From positions 1 to 64,000 of the forward strand of contig NZ_JACXST010000003.1 in the NCBI RefSeq assembly GCF_014850975.1: 64,000 nucleotides of DNA, read 5' to 3'. Origin of the DNA: Methylomonas fluvii. GTDB lineage: Bacteria; Pseudomonadota; Gammaproteobacteria; Methylococcales; Methylomonadaceae. The stretch's first letter is position 1. Every line of letters begins with the position of its first letter. Under the pieces are notes generated by a model. The model ran no database searches. It worked only from the letters and a program-made list of their open reading frames with translations, and was not told where the DNA came from. The translations under genes and the position numbers were made by a program. Below, in pieces: positions 27,381 to 37,086 of this stretch.

Positions 27381-27495
27381 GCCAATTTAGTTATGAGGTA
27401 CAGTTTACCGCAACTATTAACTGGTAAATCGGTTACTTTCGGATGAAGGCTAACAAACGACTACACTATTTGGCGGCGGATAATGTCCGCAAGAT

Positions 27496-30237
27496 ATGGA
27501 TTTTCAAACAAACCAAGGATTGAGCGTGACAGCATCCTATTTCCAATACTGGGGTAAAGCCAAACCGGAAACCGAAACCGGGCCGGCTTCCCATTTACTG
27601 CCTTACCATTGTTTGGATGTGGCGGCGGTTGGGTGGAGTTGGTTGGCGCCAGAAACACCGGTTTGTAAACAACTGGCTGTAAAGCTACAAGTCGAGCCGA
27701 ATTGGCTTCAACGTTGGTTTACGTTTTGTCTGGCGTTGCACGATTTGGGCAAGTTTGCTCGGGCTTTTCAAGGTTTGCGAACGAATTTGTCCGGCGATTT
27801 GGTAAAACCGAATCCGAGAATGACTTACTCGGAACGTCACGATAGTCTGGGGTTCGCGCTTTGGCGCGACTTTTTGCAAGAAAAATTGGCGCAAAATTTT
27901 CCGCCAGAGCACGCTGCTTGGATCAACAAAATCGATTCCTGGCTGGAAATCGTTACCGGCCACCATGGCATGCCACCGAAATTGGATAGTTTTCGGCTTC
28001 GCAATTTCTTCGAGGCCAACGACGAACTAGCTGCGTTGGCCTTCGTTCAAGACATGATCGATTGCTTACTGAGTGGTTTTGAGTTCCATTCGTTAACAGA
28101 TAAAAACTTAAGCAAGCGCCTGAAGCCCATGTCCTGGCAATTGGCTGGCATCGCGGTAATAGCCGACTGGCTCGGTTCGAATCAGGAGTATTTCGGCTAT
28201 TGCGACCAGCCGATGAAGCTTGCTGGTTATTGGGAAAACATCGCATTGGTAAAGGCTGAACAAGCATTAGCCAATTTGCCGAAGTCGCCCGTTGCCGGAC
28301 AATTCGATTCAGTGCAAACCCTGTTCCCTTTCATTCAACAACCAACTCCTCTACAACGATATGCCGTCGAAGAGCCGTTTACCGATCAACCGCAGCTCTT
28401 CATCCTCGAAGACGTCACCGGTGCCGGAAAAACCGAAGCGGCGCTGATTTTGACTCAACGCTTGATTGCAAAAGGTTTGGCTGACGGTCTGTACATCGGC
28501 TTGCCAACCATGGCGACCGCCAACGCTATGTACCAGCGTTTGGGCAAGGTTTACCGCAGTTTTTATCAAACCGGCGAACAGCCATCTCTGGTCCTGGCGC
28601 ACGGTGCCCGTGAATTGTCGCAAGCGTTTCGCGATTCTGTGGTACTGGCCGAACAAGCCAATATCGATGTCGATTATCAAAGCGGTCGGCTCGAAGAAGA
28701 TCAGGAGCTGAGCGCCACCGCTTACTGCAACGCCTGGCTGGCGGACAGCCGCAAAAAAGCCTTGCTGGCCGATGTCGGCGTCGGCACGCTCGACCAAGCT
28801 TTATTGGCGGTATTGCCGGCGCGCCATCAGTCCTTGCGGCTGTTGGGCTTGGGCCGCAAAGTGCTATTGGTGGACGAGGTTCACGCTTACGACAGCTATA
28901 TGCAAAAGCTGCTGGCGACGTTATTGGAAGCCCATGCCCGCCAGGGCGGCAGTGCGATTTTGCTATCGGCCACCTTGCCGCAAACTATGCGCGAAAATCT
29001 GACCGTATCTTTTCATAGAGGACTCGGATTGGAAGGTCCGAGTTTGGCCTATCCGGCAGCGTACCCGTTGGCGACGCACGCCCCGGCACCAGCGCTGGAA
29101 ACGCCCATCGATACCCGAACCGAAGTCAAACGCACGGTTCATGTTCAGCGGTTGGATAGTGAAGACCAAATCATCGCCAAAATTCGGCAAAGCATCGAGC
29201 AAGGCCACTGCGTCTGCTGGATACGTAATACTGTCAAATCCGCATGCCAGACTTATCAAACCCTGCTGAGCAGCGGCTTTTCTGCCAACCTTGTGGCACT
29301 GTTCCATAGCCGTTTTGCAATGATAGACCGGCAAGCCATCGAAAACCGCACCTTGCAGACCTTTGGTGAACCATCAGGGCATGATACCCGCAAAGGTCAA
29401 ATTCTGATTGCTACTCAAGTCGTCGAGCAATCTTTGGATTTGGACTTCGACGTGTTGATTAGCGACTTGGCACCTATCGATTTGTTGATTCAACGCGCCG
29501 GCCGCTTGCGTCGCCATATCCGCGATGCGCTAGGCAGCCGCTTGCGAGAACAAGGCTCGGAAGATGGCCGCGGCGAGCCAGTGTTTTATCTGTATGCACC
29601 GATGCCGTCGGACGATGCAAATGTAGCTTGGCTGAAACCGGATCACGCCGGCACCCAAGCGGTTTATCCGCATATCGGCCAACTTTGGTTGTCGGTGCGA
29701 TTGTTGGAGGATAAAGGCGGCTTCGCGATGCCGGATGACGCACGGGAATTGATCGAAGGTGTCTATTCCGAGGAAGCGCAGGCTCGGATACCGCTTGCAT
29801 TGCAAGAAGCGTCGTTCGATGCGGAAGGCAAAACCATGGTTCAGCGGAGCATGGCCGATTTGAACGGTTTGAAGCTGGAGAAAGGTTATACCCGGAAAAG
29901 CGGCGATTGGGATGAGGAAACCCGAATCCCGACACGTCTTAGCGAAGAGGACAGTGTTGCGGTGGCATTGGCATTGTTGGTTGACGGTCAGCTTAAACCT
30001 TACGCCGATGTCGATCGTTATGCTTGGGCATTGAGCACGATTAAGTTGCCGGAACGTGAATGGAAAAAAGTCAGTCGGCAAATACCGGATGATTTGAAAC
30101 CGCAGATTGAAGCTTTGAAAAACGAACAAAAAGCCTTGCGCTGGCTGGAGGTTTTGCCTTTGATCGAGGGGCAAAGCCCGTATTCGGCCAAGCTTGGATT
30201 TGTTGGGGAAGTCCCCGCTAGTGCGGGGAACGTATGA
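27496..30237 (+). CDS. cas3: Type I-E Cas3 helicase-nuclease
   Basis: A 913-residue Cas3. N-terminal HD nuclease: His38 (LPYHCLD), His82-Asp83 (HDLGK), then GHHGMPP. SF2 helicase: Walker A TGAGKT at 308-313, DEVH box at 460-463, motif III SATLP, motif VI QRAGRLR at 666-672. It is recruited by Cascade to nick and degrade target DNA. The last codons overlap the degenerate CRISPR repeat at 30205-30233, so the extreme C-terminus is encoded by repeat-like DNA. It has its own promoter region and is separated from cas8e by 300 bp that hold the crRNA-like unit. Confidence 0.96.
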   Translation: MDFQTNQGLSVTASYFQYWGKAKPETETGPASHLLPYHCLDVAAVGWSWLAPETPVCKQLAVKLQVEPNWLQRWFTFCLALHDLGKFARAFQGLRTNLSGDLVKPNPRMTYSERHDSLGFALWRDFLQEKLAQNFPPEHAAWINKIDSWLEIVTGHHGMPPKLDSFRLRNFFEANDELAALAFVQDMIDCLLSGFEFHSLTDKNLSKRLKPMSWQLAGIAVIADWLGSNQEYFGYCDQPMKLAGYWENIALVKAEQALANLPKSPVAGQFDSVQTLFPFIQQPTPLQRYAVEEPFTDQPQLFILEDVTGAGKTEAALILTQRLIAKGLADGLYIGLPTMATANAMYQRLGKVYRSFYQTGEQPSLVLAHGARELSQAFRDSVVLAEQANIDVDYQSGRLEEDQELSATAYCNAWLADSRKKALLADVGVGTLDQALLAVLPARHQSLRLLGLGRKVLLVDEVHAYDSYMQKLLATLLEAHARQGGSAILLSATLPQTMRENLTVSFHRGLGLEGPSLAYPAAYPLATHAPAPALETPIDTRTEVKRTVHVQRLDSEDQIIAKIRQSIEQGHCVCWIRNTVKSACQTYQTLLSSGFSANLVALFHSRFAMIDRQAIENRTLQTFGEPSGHDTRKGQILIATQVVEQSLDLDFDVLISDLAPIDLLIQRAGRLRRHIRDALGSRLREQGSEDGRGEPVFYLYAPMPSDDANVAWLKPDHAGTQAVYPHIGQLWLSVRLLEDKGGFAMPDDARELIEGVYSEEAQARIPLALQEASFDAEGKTMVQRSMADLNGLKLEKGYTRKSGDWDEETRIPTRLSEEDSVAVALALLVDGQLKPYADVDRYAWALSTIKLPEREWKKVSRQIPDDLKPQIEALKNEQKALRWLEVLPLIEGQSPYSAKLGFVGEVPASAGNV

Positions 30238-30294
30238 TATTGCTTCATCAAGACAAAGATAGAAGCGGTTCATCCCCATCGATATGGGGAATGA
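30205..30294 (-). ncRNA. crRNA-like RNA (degenerate repeat-32-nt spacer-degenerate repeat), CreA candidate
   Basis: Minus strand. First degenerate repeat 30294-30266, spacer 30265-30234 (exactly 32 nt, the I-E size), second degenerate repeat 30233-30205. Each repeat matches the array repeat at 21 of 29 positions. In repeat 1 the stem is CCCCAT/ATGGGG instead of CCCCGC/GCGGGG, two compensatory pair changes, and the 8-nt handle ATGAACCG is identical to the array. In repeat 2 the stem is unchanged and only the distal handle is lost, as expected if only one crRNA must be released by Cas6e. A promoter TTTACA-17 bp-TAAAAT (30328-30323 and 30305-30300) would start RNA at repeat 1. The spacer partly matches the promoter next door (30314-30345). 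Confidence 0.82.
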
Positions 30295-30299
30295 CGGAG

Positions 30300-30348
30300 A
30301 TTTTAATTGATTTCAAGCAATCTGTAAATTAGATAAAGAAAGAAGCTT
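30300..30348. promoter_or_regulatory. Overlapping divergent promoters with Cascade target site
   Basis: Minus-strand promoter for the crRNA-like RNA: -35 TTTACA (30323-30328), -10 TAAAAT (30300-30305). Plus-strand promoter for the small ORF and cas8e: -35 TTGATT (30307-30312), -10 like TAGATA (30330-30335), 17-bp spacing; this -10 is weak. The target of the crRNA-like RNA lies on the minus strand, 30345 to 30314, after the PAM AAG (plus strand CTT, 30346-30348). Matches are positions 1-5, 7-11 and 13-15; mismatches fall at 6 and 12. Cascade bound here would cover both promoters. Confidence 0.75.
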
Positions 30349-30406
30349 TGATTTCTATTTTTTCCAGGTTATCATCTCGCCGTCAATTACGAGATGAGGG
30401 GCTGCT

Positions 30407-30517
30407 ATGGATCAAATTAAGGGCTTTGTAAGTGTCGTCAATTCGTTTTCGCCTGCGCCATCAGCTGTAATTTTCTTGGCTCTGGTGCTGGCAATAATCG
30501 TGGCACTAAAGATGTGA
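30407..30517 (+). CDS. 36-residue hydrophobic peptide, CreT-like toxin candidate or cas8e leader peptide
   Basis: A small ORF with a good ribosome binding site (GAGGGG, 5 nt from the ATG). The N-terminal half is polar (MDQIKGFVSVVNSF) and residues 19-35 form one membrane-spanning helix (AVIFLALVLAIIVALK). It ends 20 bp before the cas8e ATG. A hairpin ATCTCG/CGAGAT (30374-30395) precedes the ribosome binding site. The build resembles small hydrophobic toxins of type I toxin-antitoxin pairs. With the crRNA-like RNA targeting its promoter it fits a toxin held off by Cascade. No homology is claimed; toxicity is inferred from position and composition. Confidence 0.6.
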   Translation: MDQIKGFVSVVNSFSPAPSAVIFLALVLAIIVALKM

Positions 30518-30537
30518 TTGAATTCACAGGAGATAAC

Positions 30538-32112
30538 ATGAATCTTGTTACCGAGAAATGGATACCGGTTATTCGCCAAAACGGCCAAAACGATTGGATT
30601 GCGCCCTGGCAAATCGGTGAGATCGAAAACCCGGTGATCGAAATCAATGCGCCGAGGCCGGATTTTCAGGGGGCGTTGTATCAGTTCCTGATTGGTTTGT
30701 TGCAAACCGGGTTTGTACCCGAAGACGAGGAGCAATGGCTGGAGCATTGGGAAGAGGCACCTGACGCCACAAATTTGCAAGGTCGTTTTTCATCTCTCTC
30801 GCCAGCGTTCGAACTGACCAGCGATAACGGCCCGGTATTTTTGCAGGATTTGGCACTGCCGGACGGTGAAGTCAAGCCTATCGCGGCGTTGCTGATCGAA
30901 GCGCCCGGCGGTAAAACGCTGAAAGACAATCTCGACCACTTCATCAAACGCGGTTCGGCGAACCAGCTATGTCCAAGTTGTGCAGCCATCGCATTATTTA
31001 CCTTGCAGACCAATGCGCCATCCGGAGGCGTCGGGCATCGGGTCGGATTGCGCGGTGGCGGGCCGTTGACGACCTTGGTCATCCCCAAAGCTACCCAAAC
31101 CACGTTGTGGCAAAAACTTTGGTTGAATGTGTTCAATCAGGAAGATCTGCAACCGTTAGATAAGCTGGAAAACGCCGTTATGCCATGGTTAGGCAAAACC
31201 CGCACTTCCGAAAAAGGCCAAATCACCACGCCGGCTGATGTTCATCCACTACATGCTTATTGGGGCATGCCGCGCAGGATTCGTTTGAGCGAAACTTCCG
31301 AGCCCGGCGCCTGTGATTTATGCGGATGCGATGCCGAATCGCTATTCCGCGAATATCGCACCAAAAACTATGGCACCAATTACGACGGCGCCTGGCAGCA
31401 TCCGCTAACACCCTACCGCCATGACATTAAAAAGGTTAATCCGCCGTTGTCGTTGAAAGGCCAGCAAGGTGGCTTGGGTTATAGGCATTGGTTGGGGATG
31501 GCCTTACAGGACGATAGCAACGGCGATAAAGCTGCACAAATTGTCCGGCATTACAGCCAGGAGCGAGGCCGCATGCTGGCGGATCGAGGTGGAGCGGCGT
31601 TGTGGTGCTTCGGTTACGACATGGACAACATGAAGGCGCGTTGCTGGTACGAAGCGAGGTTTCCGGTGTTTTATCTGTCCGCGCAACAGCAACACAACCT
31701 TGTCGGCTGGGCTGGCGAATTGATCGATGCGGCACGGGAAACCGTGAAGATTTTGCGTGGCGAAGTCAAAGCCGCCTGGTTCCGCCGTCCGGAAGATGCA
31801 AAAGGCGACATGAGCCAAATCGACTCGCAATTTTGGCAAGCCAGCGAAGCCGAGTTTTTCCGCCTCTTGGAACGCTTGGCGGTCTTCTCGGACGGCGGCG
31901 ATATGGCCCCAGCTGACATTTACGCCGATTGGTTTGCAGCGTTGAGATCGCAAATGACCGAGGTTTTTGAAGTCGCAACTTTAAGCGCTAACCCGGAAGA
32001 CCTCGATTTAAAACGGATTATCAATGCCCGGAAATCCATGTTGGGCCGTTTTCACGGCAACAAAATCATCAAGCAATTAAAAACCCATGCCAAAACGGAG
32101 GAGGCTGCCTAA
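30538..32112 (+). CDS. cas8e: Type I-E Cascade large subunit Cas8e (CasA/Cse1)
   Basis: 524 residues from the ATG at 30538 (AGGAGATAAC upstream); the in-frame ATG at 30514 lacks a ribosome binding site. Family features are the N-terminal MNLVTEKWIPVIR, the Cys pairs CPSC and CDLCGC of the zinc site, and the RGGGPLTTLV loop. Cas8e recognises the PAM and starts target DNA unwinding. First gene of the cas8e-cse2-cas7-cas5-cas6e operon, with 0-20 bp gaps. Confidence 0.95.
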   Translation: MNLVTEKWIPVIRQNGQNDWIAPWQIGEIENPVIEINAPRPDFQGALYQFLIGLLQTGFVPEDEEQWLEHWEEAPDATNLQGRFSSLSPAFELTSDNGPVFLQDLALPDGEVKPIAALLIEAPGGKTLKDNLDHFIKRGSANQLCPSCAAIALFTLQTNAPSGGVGHRVGLRGGGPLTTLVIPKATQTTLWQKLWLNVFNQEDLQPLDKLENAVMPWLGKTRTSEKGQITTPADVHPLHAYWGMPRRIRLSETSEPGACDLCGCDAESLFREYRTKNYGTNYDGAWQHPLTPYRHDIKKVNPPLSLKGQQGGLGYRHWLGMALQDDSNGDKAAQIVRHYSQERGRMLADRGGAALWCFGYDMDNMKARCWYEARFPVFYLSAQQQHNLVGWAGELIDAARETVKILRGEVKAAWFRRPEDAKGDMSQIDSQFWQASEAEFFRLLERLAVFSDGGDMAPADIYADWFAALRSQMTEVFEVATLSANPEDLDLKRIINARKSMLGRFHGNKIIKQLKTHAKTEEAA

Positions 32113-32676
32113 ATGAGCGAGAACTATTTTTTAACGCCTGAGGAATTACCGGCTTTGCTGGCTTGGCATCGCTGGTTGAACGGCGACGATGGCGACCGGG
32201 GCGGCAATCGTGGCGCCCGCGCCCGTTTGCGCCGCGCCGAAGCGCCGGAAGACATTTTGTTAACCGACGCCTTTTTTCATTTCTTGCGGCAAATGCCGGA
32301 CGGCTTTCCGCAAAAAGTGTCGGACGATCAGCGCTTGCCGGTCGCGGCGACGATTGCCGGTTTGCTGGCGCATGTCGAAACTAACGACGTTAACGCTCGC
32401 TTCGCAACCCAATTGGGCACGGCGAAAGATAAAGCGAAGCCGCCGATGAGCGAACTGCGCTTTCAGCAATTGCAAAAAAGCCCAACCGTCGAAGATTTCT
32501 ACCGGCGCATGCTGCGTGCGATTCGTTTGCTGGGCAAAACCGCCAATGTCGTATCGCTCGTCAACGACATTATTCATTGGCACAAGGAGTTCAATCAGCC
32601 GCTTGGCCGCTATCCCAAAGACCGCCTTGCCATACGCTGGGCCACCGACTATTTCACCGCCTTACCCAAAAATTAA
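32113..32676 (+). CDS. cse2: Type I-E Cascade small subunit Cse2 (CasB)
   Basis: 187 residues, all-helical with many Arg/Lys (GNRGARARLRRAEAPEDILL). Follows cas8e without a gap and precedes cas7e. Two copies per Cascade bind the displaced strand and stabilise the R-loop. Length is normal for the family. Confidence 0.93.
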   Translation: MSENYFLTPEELPALLAWHRWLNGDDGDRGGNRGARARLRRAEAPEDILLTDAFFHFLRQMPDGFPQKVSDDQRLPVAATIAGLLAHVETNDVNARFATQLGTAKDKAKPPMSELRFQQLQKSPTVEDFYRRMLRAIRLLGKTANVVSLVNDIIHWHKEFNQPLGRYPKDRLAIRWATDYFTALPKN

Positions 32677-32692
32677 TTTCAAGGAGAGACAC

Positions 32693-33760
32693 ATGAGCCG
32701 TTTCATTCAATTGCATTTGTTGACCGCTTACCCGCCCGCCAACCTGAACCGCGATGATCAAGGCAGCCCGAAAACCGCGAAGATGGGCGGCTACGACCGC
32801 TTGCGGGTATCGTCGCAATGCCTGAAGCGAACTTGGCGCACCTCGGACTTGTTCCAGGCGGCGGTTGGCAGCCATTTGGGTACGCGCACCAAATTGCTCG
32901 GTTTGGAGATCTACAACAAATTGCTGGAAGGCGGGGTTAAAGAAAAAGACGCCAAGGAATGCACCAAGGCTATCGCCGGCGTATTCGGCGCCTTGAAAAA
33001 AGCCGACAAAAACGATCCGCTGGCCGAATTGGAAATCGAGCAGTTGGTGCACGTCAGCCCGGCGGAACGGGCGGCATTGGATACGTTGACCGCAAAACTG
33101 ATTGCCGAACCGCGAGCGCCGGAAAAAGAGGAATTGAATTTGCTGCGCGTTAGAGAGCAGGCGGTAGACATCGCCTTGTTCGGTCGCATGTTGGCGTCCA
33201 GCCCGGCCTACAACATCGAAGCCTCCTGCCAAGTGGCGCACGCTATTAGCGTGCATCCGGTGGTGATCGAAGACGATTATTTCACCGCCGTCGATGATTT
33301 GAACAATGGACAGGACGACATGGGCGCCGCCCACATTGGCGAAACCCGTTTCGCCGCCGGTTTGTTTTATGCCTACATCTGTATCAACCGCGAGTTGCTG
33401 ATTAAAAACCTGGACGGCAATACCGAGCTTGCCAATCAAGCTATTCGTGCCTTGACCGAAGCCGCCGTCAAAGTCGCGCCGGAAGGCAAGCAAAACAGCT
33501 TTGCGTCCAGGGCTTATGCATCCTTCGTATTGGCGGAAAAAGGTGACCAGCAGCCGCGTACCTTGTCGGTGGCTTATTTGAAACCCATCGGCCGGGAAGC
33601 TGAGGATTATGCCGTTCAGGCCATTGCCGCGTTGAAAGAGCAGAACAGCAGTTTTGACGAAGTTTACGGCGCTTGCGCGGATACTCGTTATGAACTGAAT
33701 GCCTTGCCGTCGCAACGCCAAGGCAAGCTGGCCGAATTGCTCGATTTCGTCGGCCAATAG
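32693..33760 (+). CDS. cas7e: Type I-E Cascade backbone Cas7e (CasC/Cse4)
   Basis: 355 residues starting at the ATG at 32693 with AAGGAGAG. RAMP-type subunit: SRFIQLHLLTAYPPANLNRDDQG at the N-terminus and GGYDRLRVSSQCLKRTWR with the crRNA-binding surface. Six copies form the Cascade spine on the crRNA, one every six nucleotides, which is why every sixth spacer base is flipped out of the duplex. The antisense ORF over this gene is spurious. Confidence 0.95.
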   Translation: MSRFIQLHLLTAYPPANLNRDDQGSPKTAKMGGYDRLRVSSQCLKRTWRTSDLFQAAVGSHLGTRTKLLGLEIYNKLLEGGVKEKDAKECTKAIAGVFGALKKADKNDPLAELEIEQLVHVSPAERAALDTLTAKLIAEPRAPEKEELNLLRVREQAVDIALFGRMLASSPAYNIEASCQVAHAISVHPVVIEDDYFTAVDDLNNGQDDMGAAHIGETRFAAGLFYAYICINRELLIKNLDGNTELANQAIRALTEAAVKVAPEGKQNSFASRAYASFVLAEKGDQQPRTLSVAYLKPIGREAEDYAVQAIAALKEQNSSFDEVYGACADTRYELNALPSQRQGKLAELLDFVGQ

Positions 33761-33769
33761 GAGCCGATC

Positions 33770-34552
33770 ATGGACTTATTGTTATTCCGTTTATATGGGC
33801 CGTTGGCGAGCTGGGGCGAAATCGCCGTCGGAGAGAGCCGCCATAGCGCCAATTATCCAAGCAAGTCGGCGATTTTGGGTTTGGTCGGCGCGGCTTTAGG
33901 CATAGAGCGTAACGACGAAGAGCAACAAGCCGGCTTGCAGAATGGTTACCAAGTGGCCGTCGAAGTGTTCAGTACCGGCCAATTGTTGCGCGATTACCAT
34001 ACTGCGCAAGTGCCGGATTCGACCGGCAAGTTCGTTTACCGCACCCGCCGCGATGAGCTGATATTGGGTAAGGAGCGTTTAGGCACCATTTTGTCCAGCC
34101 GCGAATACCGTAGCGACGCCTTGGCCGTCGTGGCTTTGCGCGCCTTGGCGGATGCACCGTTCAGCCTGATGCAGATCGAGGAAAACTTGCGCAAGCCGTT
34201 GTTTCATTTGTATCTGGGCCGCAAGTCTTGTCCGCTGGCCGCACCATTGAATCCGCAATTGTTGACGGAGCAAGCCGATTTGTTGACGGCGTTCAAAGCC
34301 TATTTACATAAACCGTTATTGCCGCGCAAGCAGGTGGATGGCGCAGCGGGTCAGCCGGTTCAGCAAGACGCCTATTGGCTGAATGCCGGTGGTGAGCGGC
34401 ATTATTACTGGGAAGGCGAGCCACAAGACTTTGCCAAAGACAGCGATTTACAACGCCGGCAAACCCGCATTCGTCACGATCAACCCTTGTCACGCAAACG
34501 CTGGCAGTTCGCGCCACGGCAGGAACATTATTTTTATCAGGGAGGCGAGTGA
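33770..34552 (+). CDS. cas5e: Type I-E Cascade subunit Cas5e (CasD)
   Basis: 260 residues, RAMP protein with the usual LLFRLYGPLASWGEIAVGE start and the glycine-rich region after SAILGLVGAALGI. Binds the 5' handle of the crRNA (ATGAACCG here). Overlaps cas6e by 1 bp (TGATG). Confidence 0.94.
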   Translation: MDLLLFRLYGPLASWGEIAVGESRHSANYPSKSAILGLVGAALGIERNDEEQQAGLQNGYQVAVEVFSTGQLLRDYHTAQVPDSTGKFVYRTRRDELILGKERLGTILSSREYRSDALAVVALRALADAPFSLMQIEENLRKPLFHLYLGRKSCPLAAPLNPQLLTEQADLLTAFKAYLHKPLLPRKQVDGAAGQPVQQDAYWLNAGGERHYYWEGEPQDFAKDSDLQRRQTRIRHDQPLSRKRWQFAPRQEHYFYQGGE

Positions 34553-35439
34553 TGTATTTTTCCAGGGTCAGGATACGGCCGGATATTTACAAATCGTCGC
34601 AGTTGGCGAGGGTGTTGGAAGGCAATGTTTACGGTTGCCATCAATTGTTATGGGATTTGTTTCCTGAACAGGACAAACGGACTTTTCTCTACCGCGAAGA
34701 AATTGCCCGCGAACAGATTGGTCCGTCGCCGGCGGTACGCGGAGAGCCCTTGTATTACGTCGTTTCGCAAAATAAGCCTATTGAGCTTGAAGGGTCGTTG
34801 TTCAAGGTCGAGAGTAAAGAATACGACCCACGATTGGCGAACGGCCTATGCATGCAATTCGATTGCCGAGTCAACCCAGTGGTCAGTCGGCAAGGCAAAA
34901 AGCATGATGTGGTCATGGATGCGCAATTGCAGTTTTTGGCGTTGTTGATCAAATCGCATGGGTTGGATGGTGCTTTGCCCGCCAAAATAGACAAAGGTAT
35001 CTACAAAAGACTGTTACTGGACAATGGCGGGGCAGGGCTGGAGGCGGAACTGTCTCAATTATTGGCTGAGGATAGTCGTTACGCCGAACGTTTGGGGCAA
35101 ATCTCCGGCTTGGCTGATAAGTTGGAATGGGCGATCAAAGCCCGCGTCGATCAGGCACTGACTAGTTGGATGATCAAGCAAGGCGAGCGTTGCGGATTTA
35201 CGTTACTGAGCAGCGATGACGGTTTACCCAAGTTGCAAAACAGCACTTACGCATGGCACGGCTTGCAGCAAAAGACCGCCAAAAAAGGCGAAAAATCAGG
35301 CTTCAGCTCAGTCGATTTCACCGGCGAACTGCAAATCACCGACGCCGAAAAATTCCGCCAAACTCTGTTTACCGGTCTGGGCCGGGCCAAAGCCTTCGGT
35401 TGCGGCTTGTTGATGGTAAGACGATTGGGCAATCGCTAG
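34552..35439 (+). CDS. cas6e: Type I-E crRNA endonuclease Cas6e (CasE)
   Basis: 295 residues, longer than the usual 200-220 because of an insertion in the middle (about 100-200). N-terminal ferredoxin-like fold with catalytic His30 candidate (VYGCHQLLW) and the C-terminal Gly-rich loop GLGRAKAFGCGLLMVRR. Cuts the repeat hairpin and stays on the 3' end of the crRNA. It should also process the crRNA-like RNA at 30205, whose hairpins are intact. Confidence 0.93.
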   Translation: MYFSRVRIRPDIYKSSQLARVLEGNVYGCHQLLWDLFPEQDKRTFLYREEIAREQIGPSPAVRGEPLYYVVSQNKPIELEGSLFKVESKEYDPRLANGLCMQFDCRVNPVVSRQGKKHDVVMDAQLQFLALLIKSHGLDGALPAKIDKGIYKRLLLDNGGAGLEAELSQLLAEDSRYAERLGQISGLADKLEWAIKARVDQALTSWMIKQGERCGFTLLSSDDGLPKLQNSTYAWHGLQQKTAKKGEKSGFSSVDFTGELQITDAEKFRQTLFTGLGRAKAFGCGLLMVRRLGNR

Positions 35440-35451
35440 GCGGTGTCTGTG

Positions 35452-35682
35452 CATTCGGCCGCTTTGTGGGTGATTACCAAGGCTTTGTCGGTGTGCACAA
35501 GCGTTTCGGAGGTGCCGACGCGTGTTCTGTGGCTGCCCGCAAACGGTCTGTGCGTGCGTCCAGACCTTCCGGGCGTGCCGCCAAACGTTTCGGTCGTGCA
35601 TCCGAGCCTGCCGTGCGTACGATAGAATGCTTCCTAGGTGCGCTTGAACCTTCTGTGGTTGCCCAGAAGGCTTCGGAAGTAT
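35452..35682. repeat. 21-bp degenerate tandem repeat, 11 units, between cas6e and cas1
   Basis: Units of exactly 21 bp start at 35452, 35473, 35494 and so on to 35662. Most end in GTG or similar and share a central CRAANCGTTC-like core (for example CCGCCAAACGTTTCGGTCGTG). Identity between units is low but the phase is strict. Adjacent 35683-35861 has no gene. The block interrupts the usual close spacing of cas6e and cas1. Confidence 0.8.
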
Positions 35683-35861
35683 CGCTGTTTCTGGATCGAT
35701 TTTGCTCGTACCGCGAATAAGAAATGAACTGAAACCGGCGATAGGCGCTTTTTGCCGGCGGGGTATGCGATTTTGGATGGCCAACGCAACCAGCAAACCC
35801 CAGCCTAGCGATTGATTGGCGCCGATTACTCACATTGTCACTTGAATAAGGACTGTTCGAC

Positions 35862-37086
<1,225 letters not shown>

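Noticed and set aside
30351..30366. Plus-strand sequence TTTCTATTTTTTCC as target of the crRNA-like spacer
   Set aside because: It matches fewer positions, mismatches position 1 and 8 and lacks a suitable PAM; the minus-strand site with AAG fits far better.
32654..33757. 367-codon minus-strand ORF
   Set aside because: Antisense shadow of cas7e, produced by its codon bias; no ribosome binding site or domain.
35308..35796. 162-codon minus-strand ORF and overlapping plus-strand ORFs between cas6e and cas1
   Set aside because: Open frames are created by the 21-bp repeat, which is a multiple of three, and by cas6e antisense. No ribosome binding site or family.
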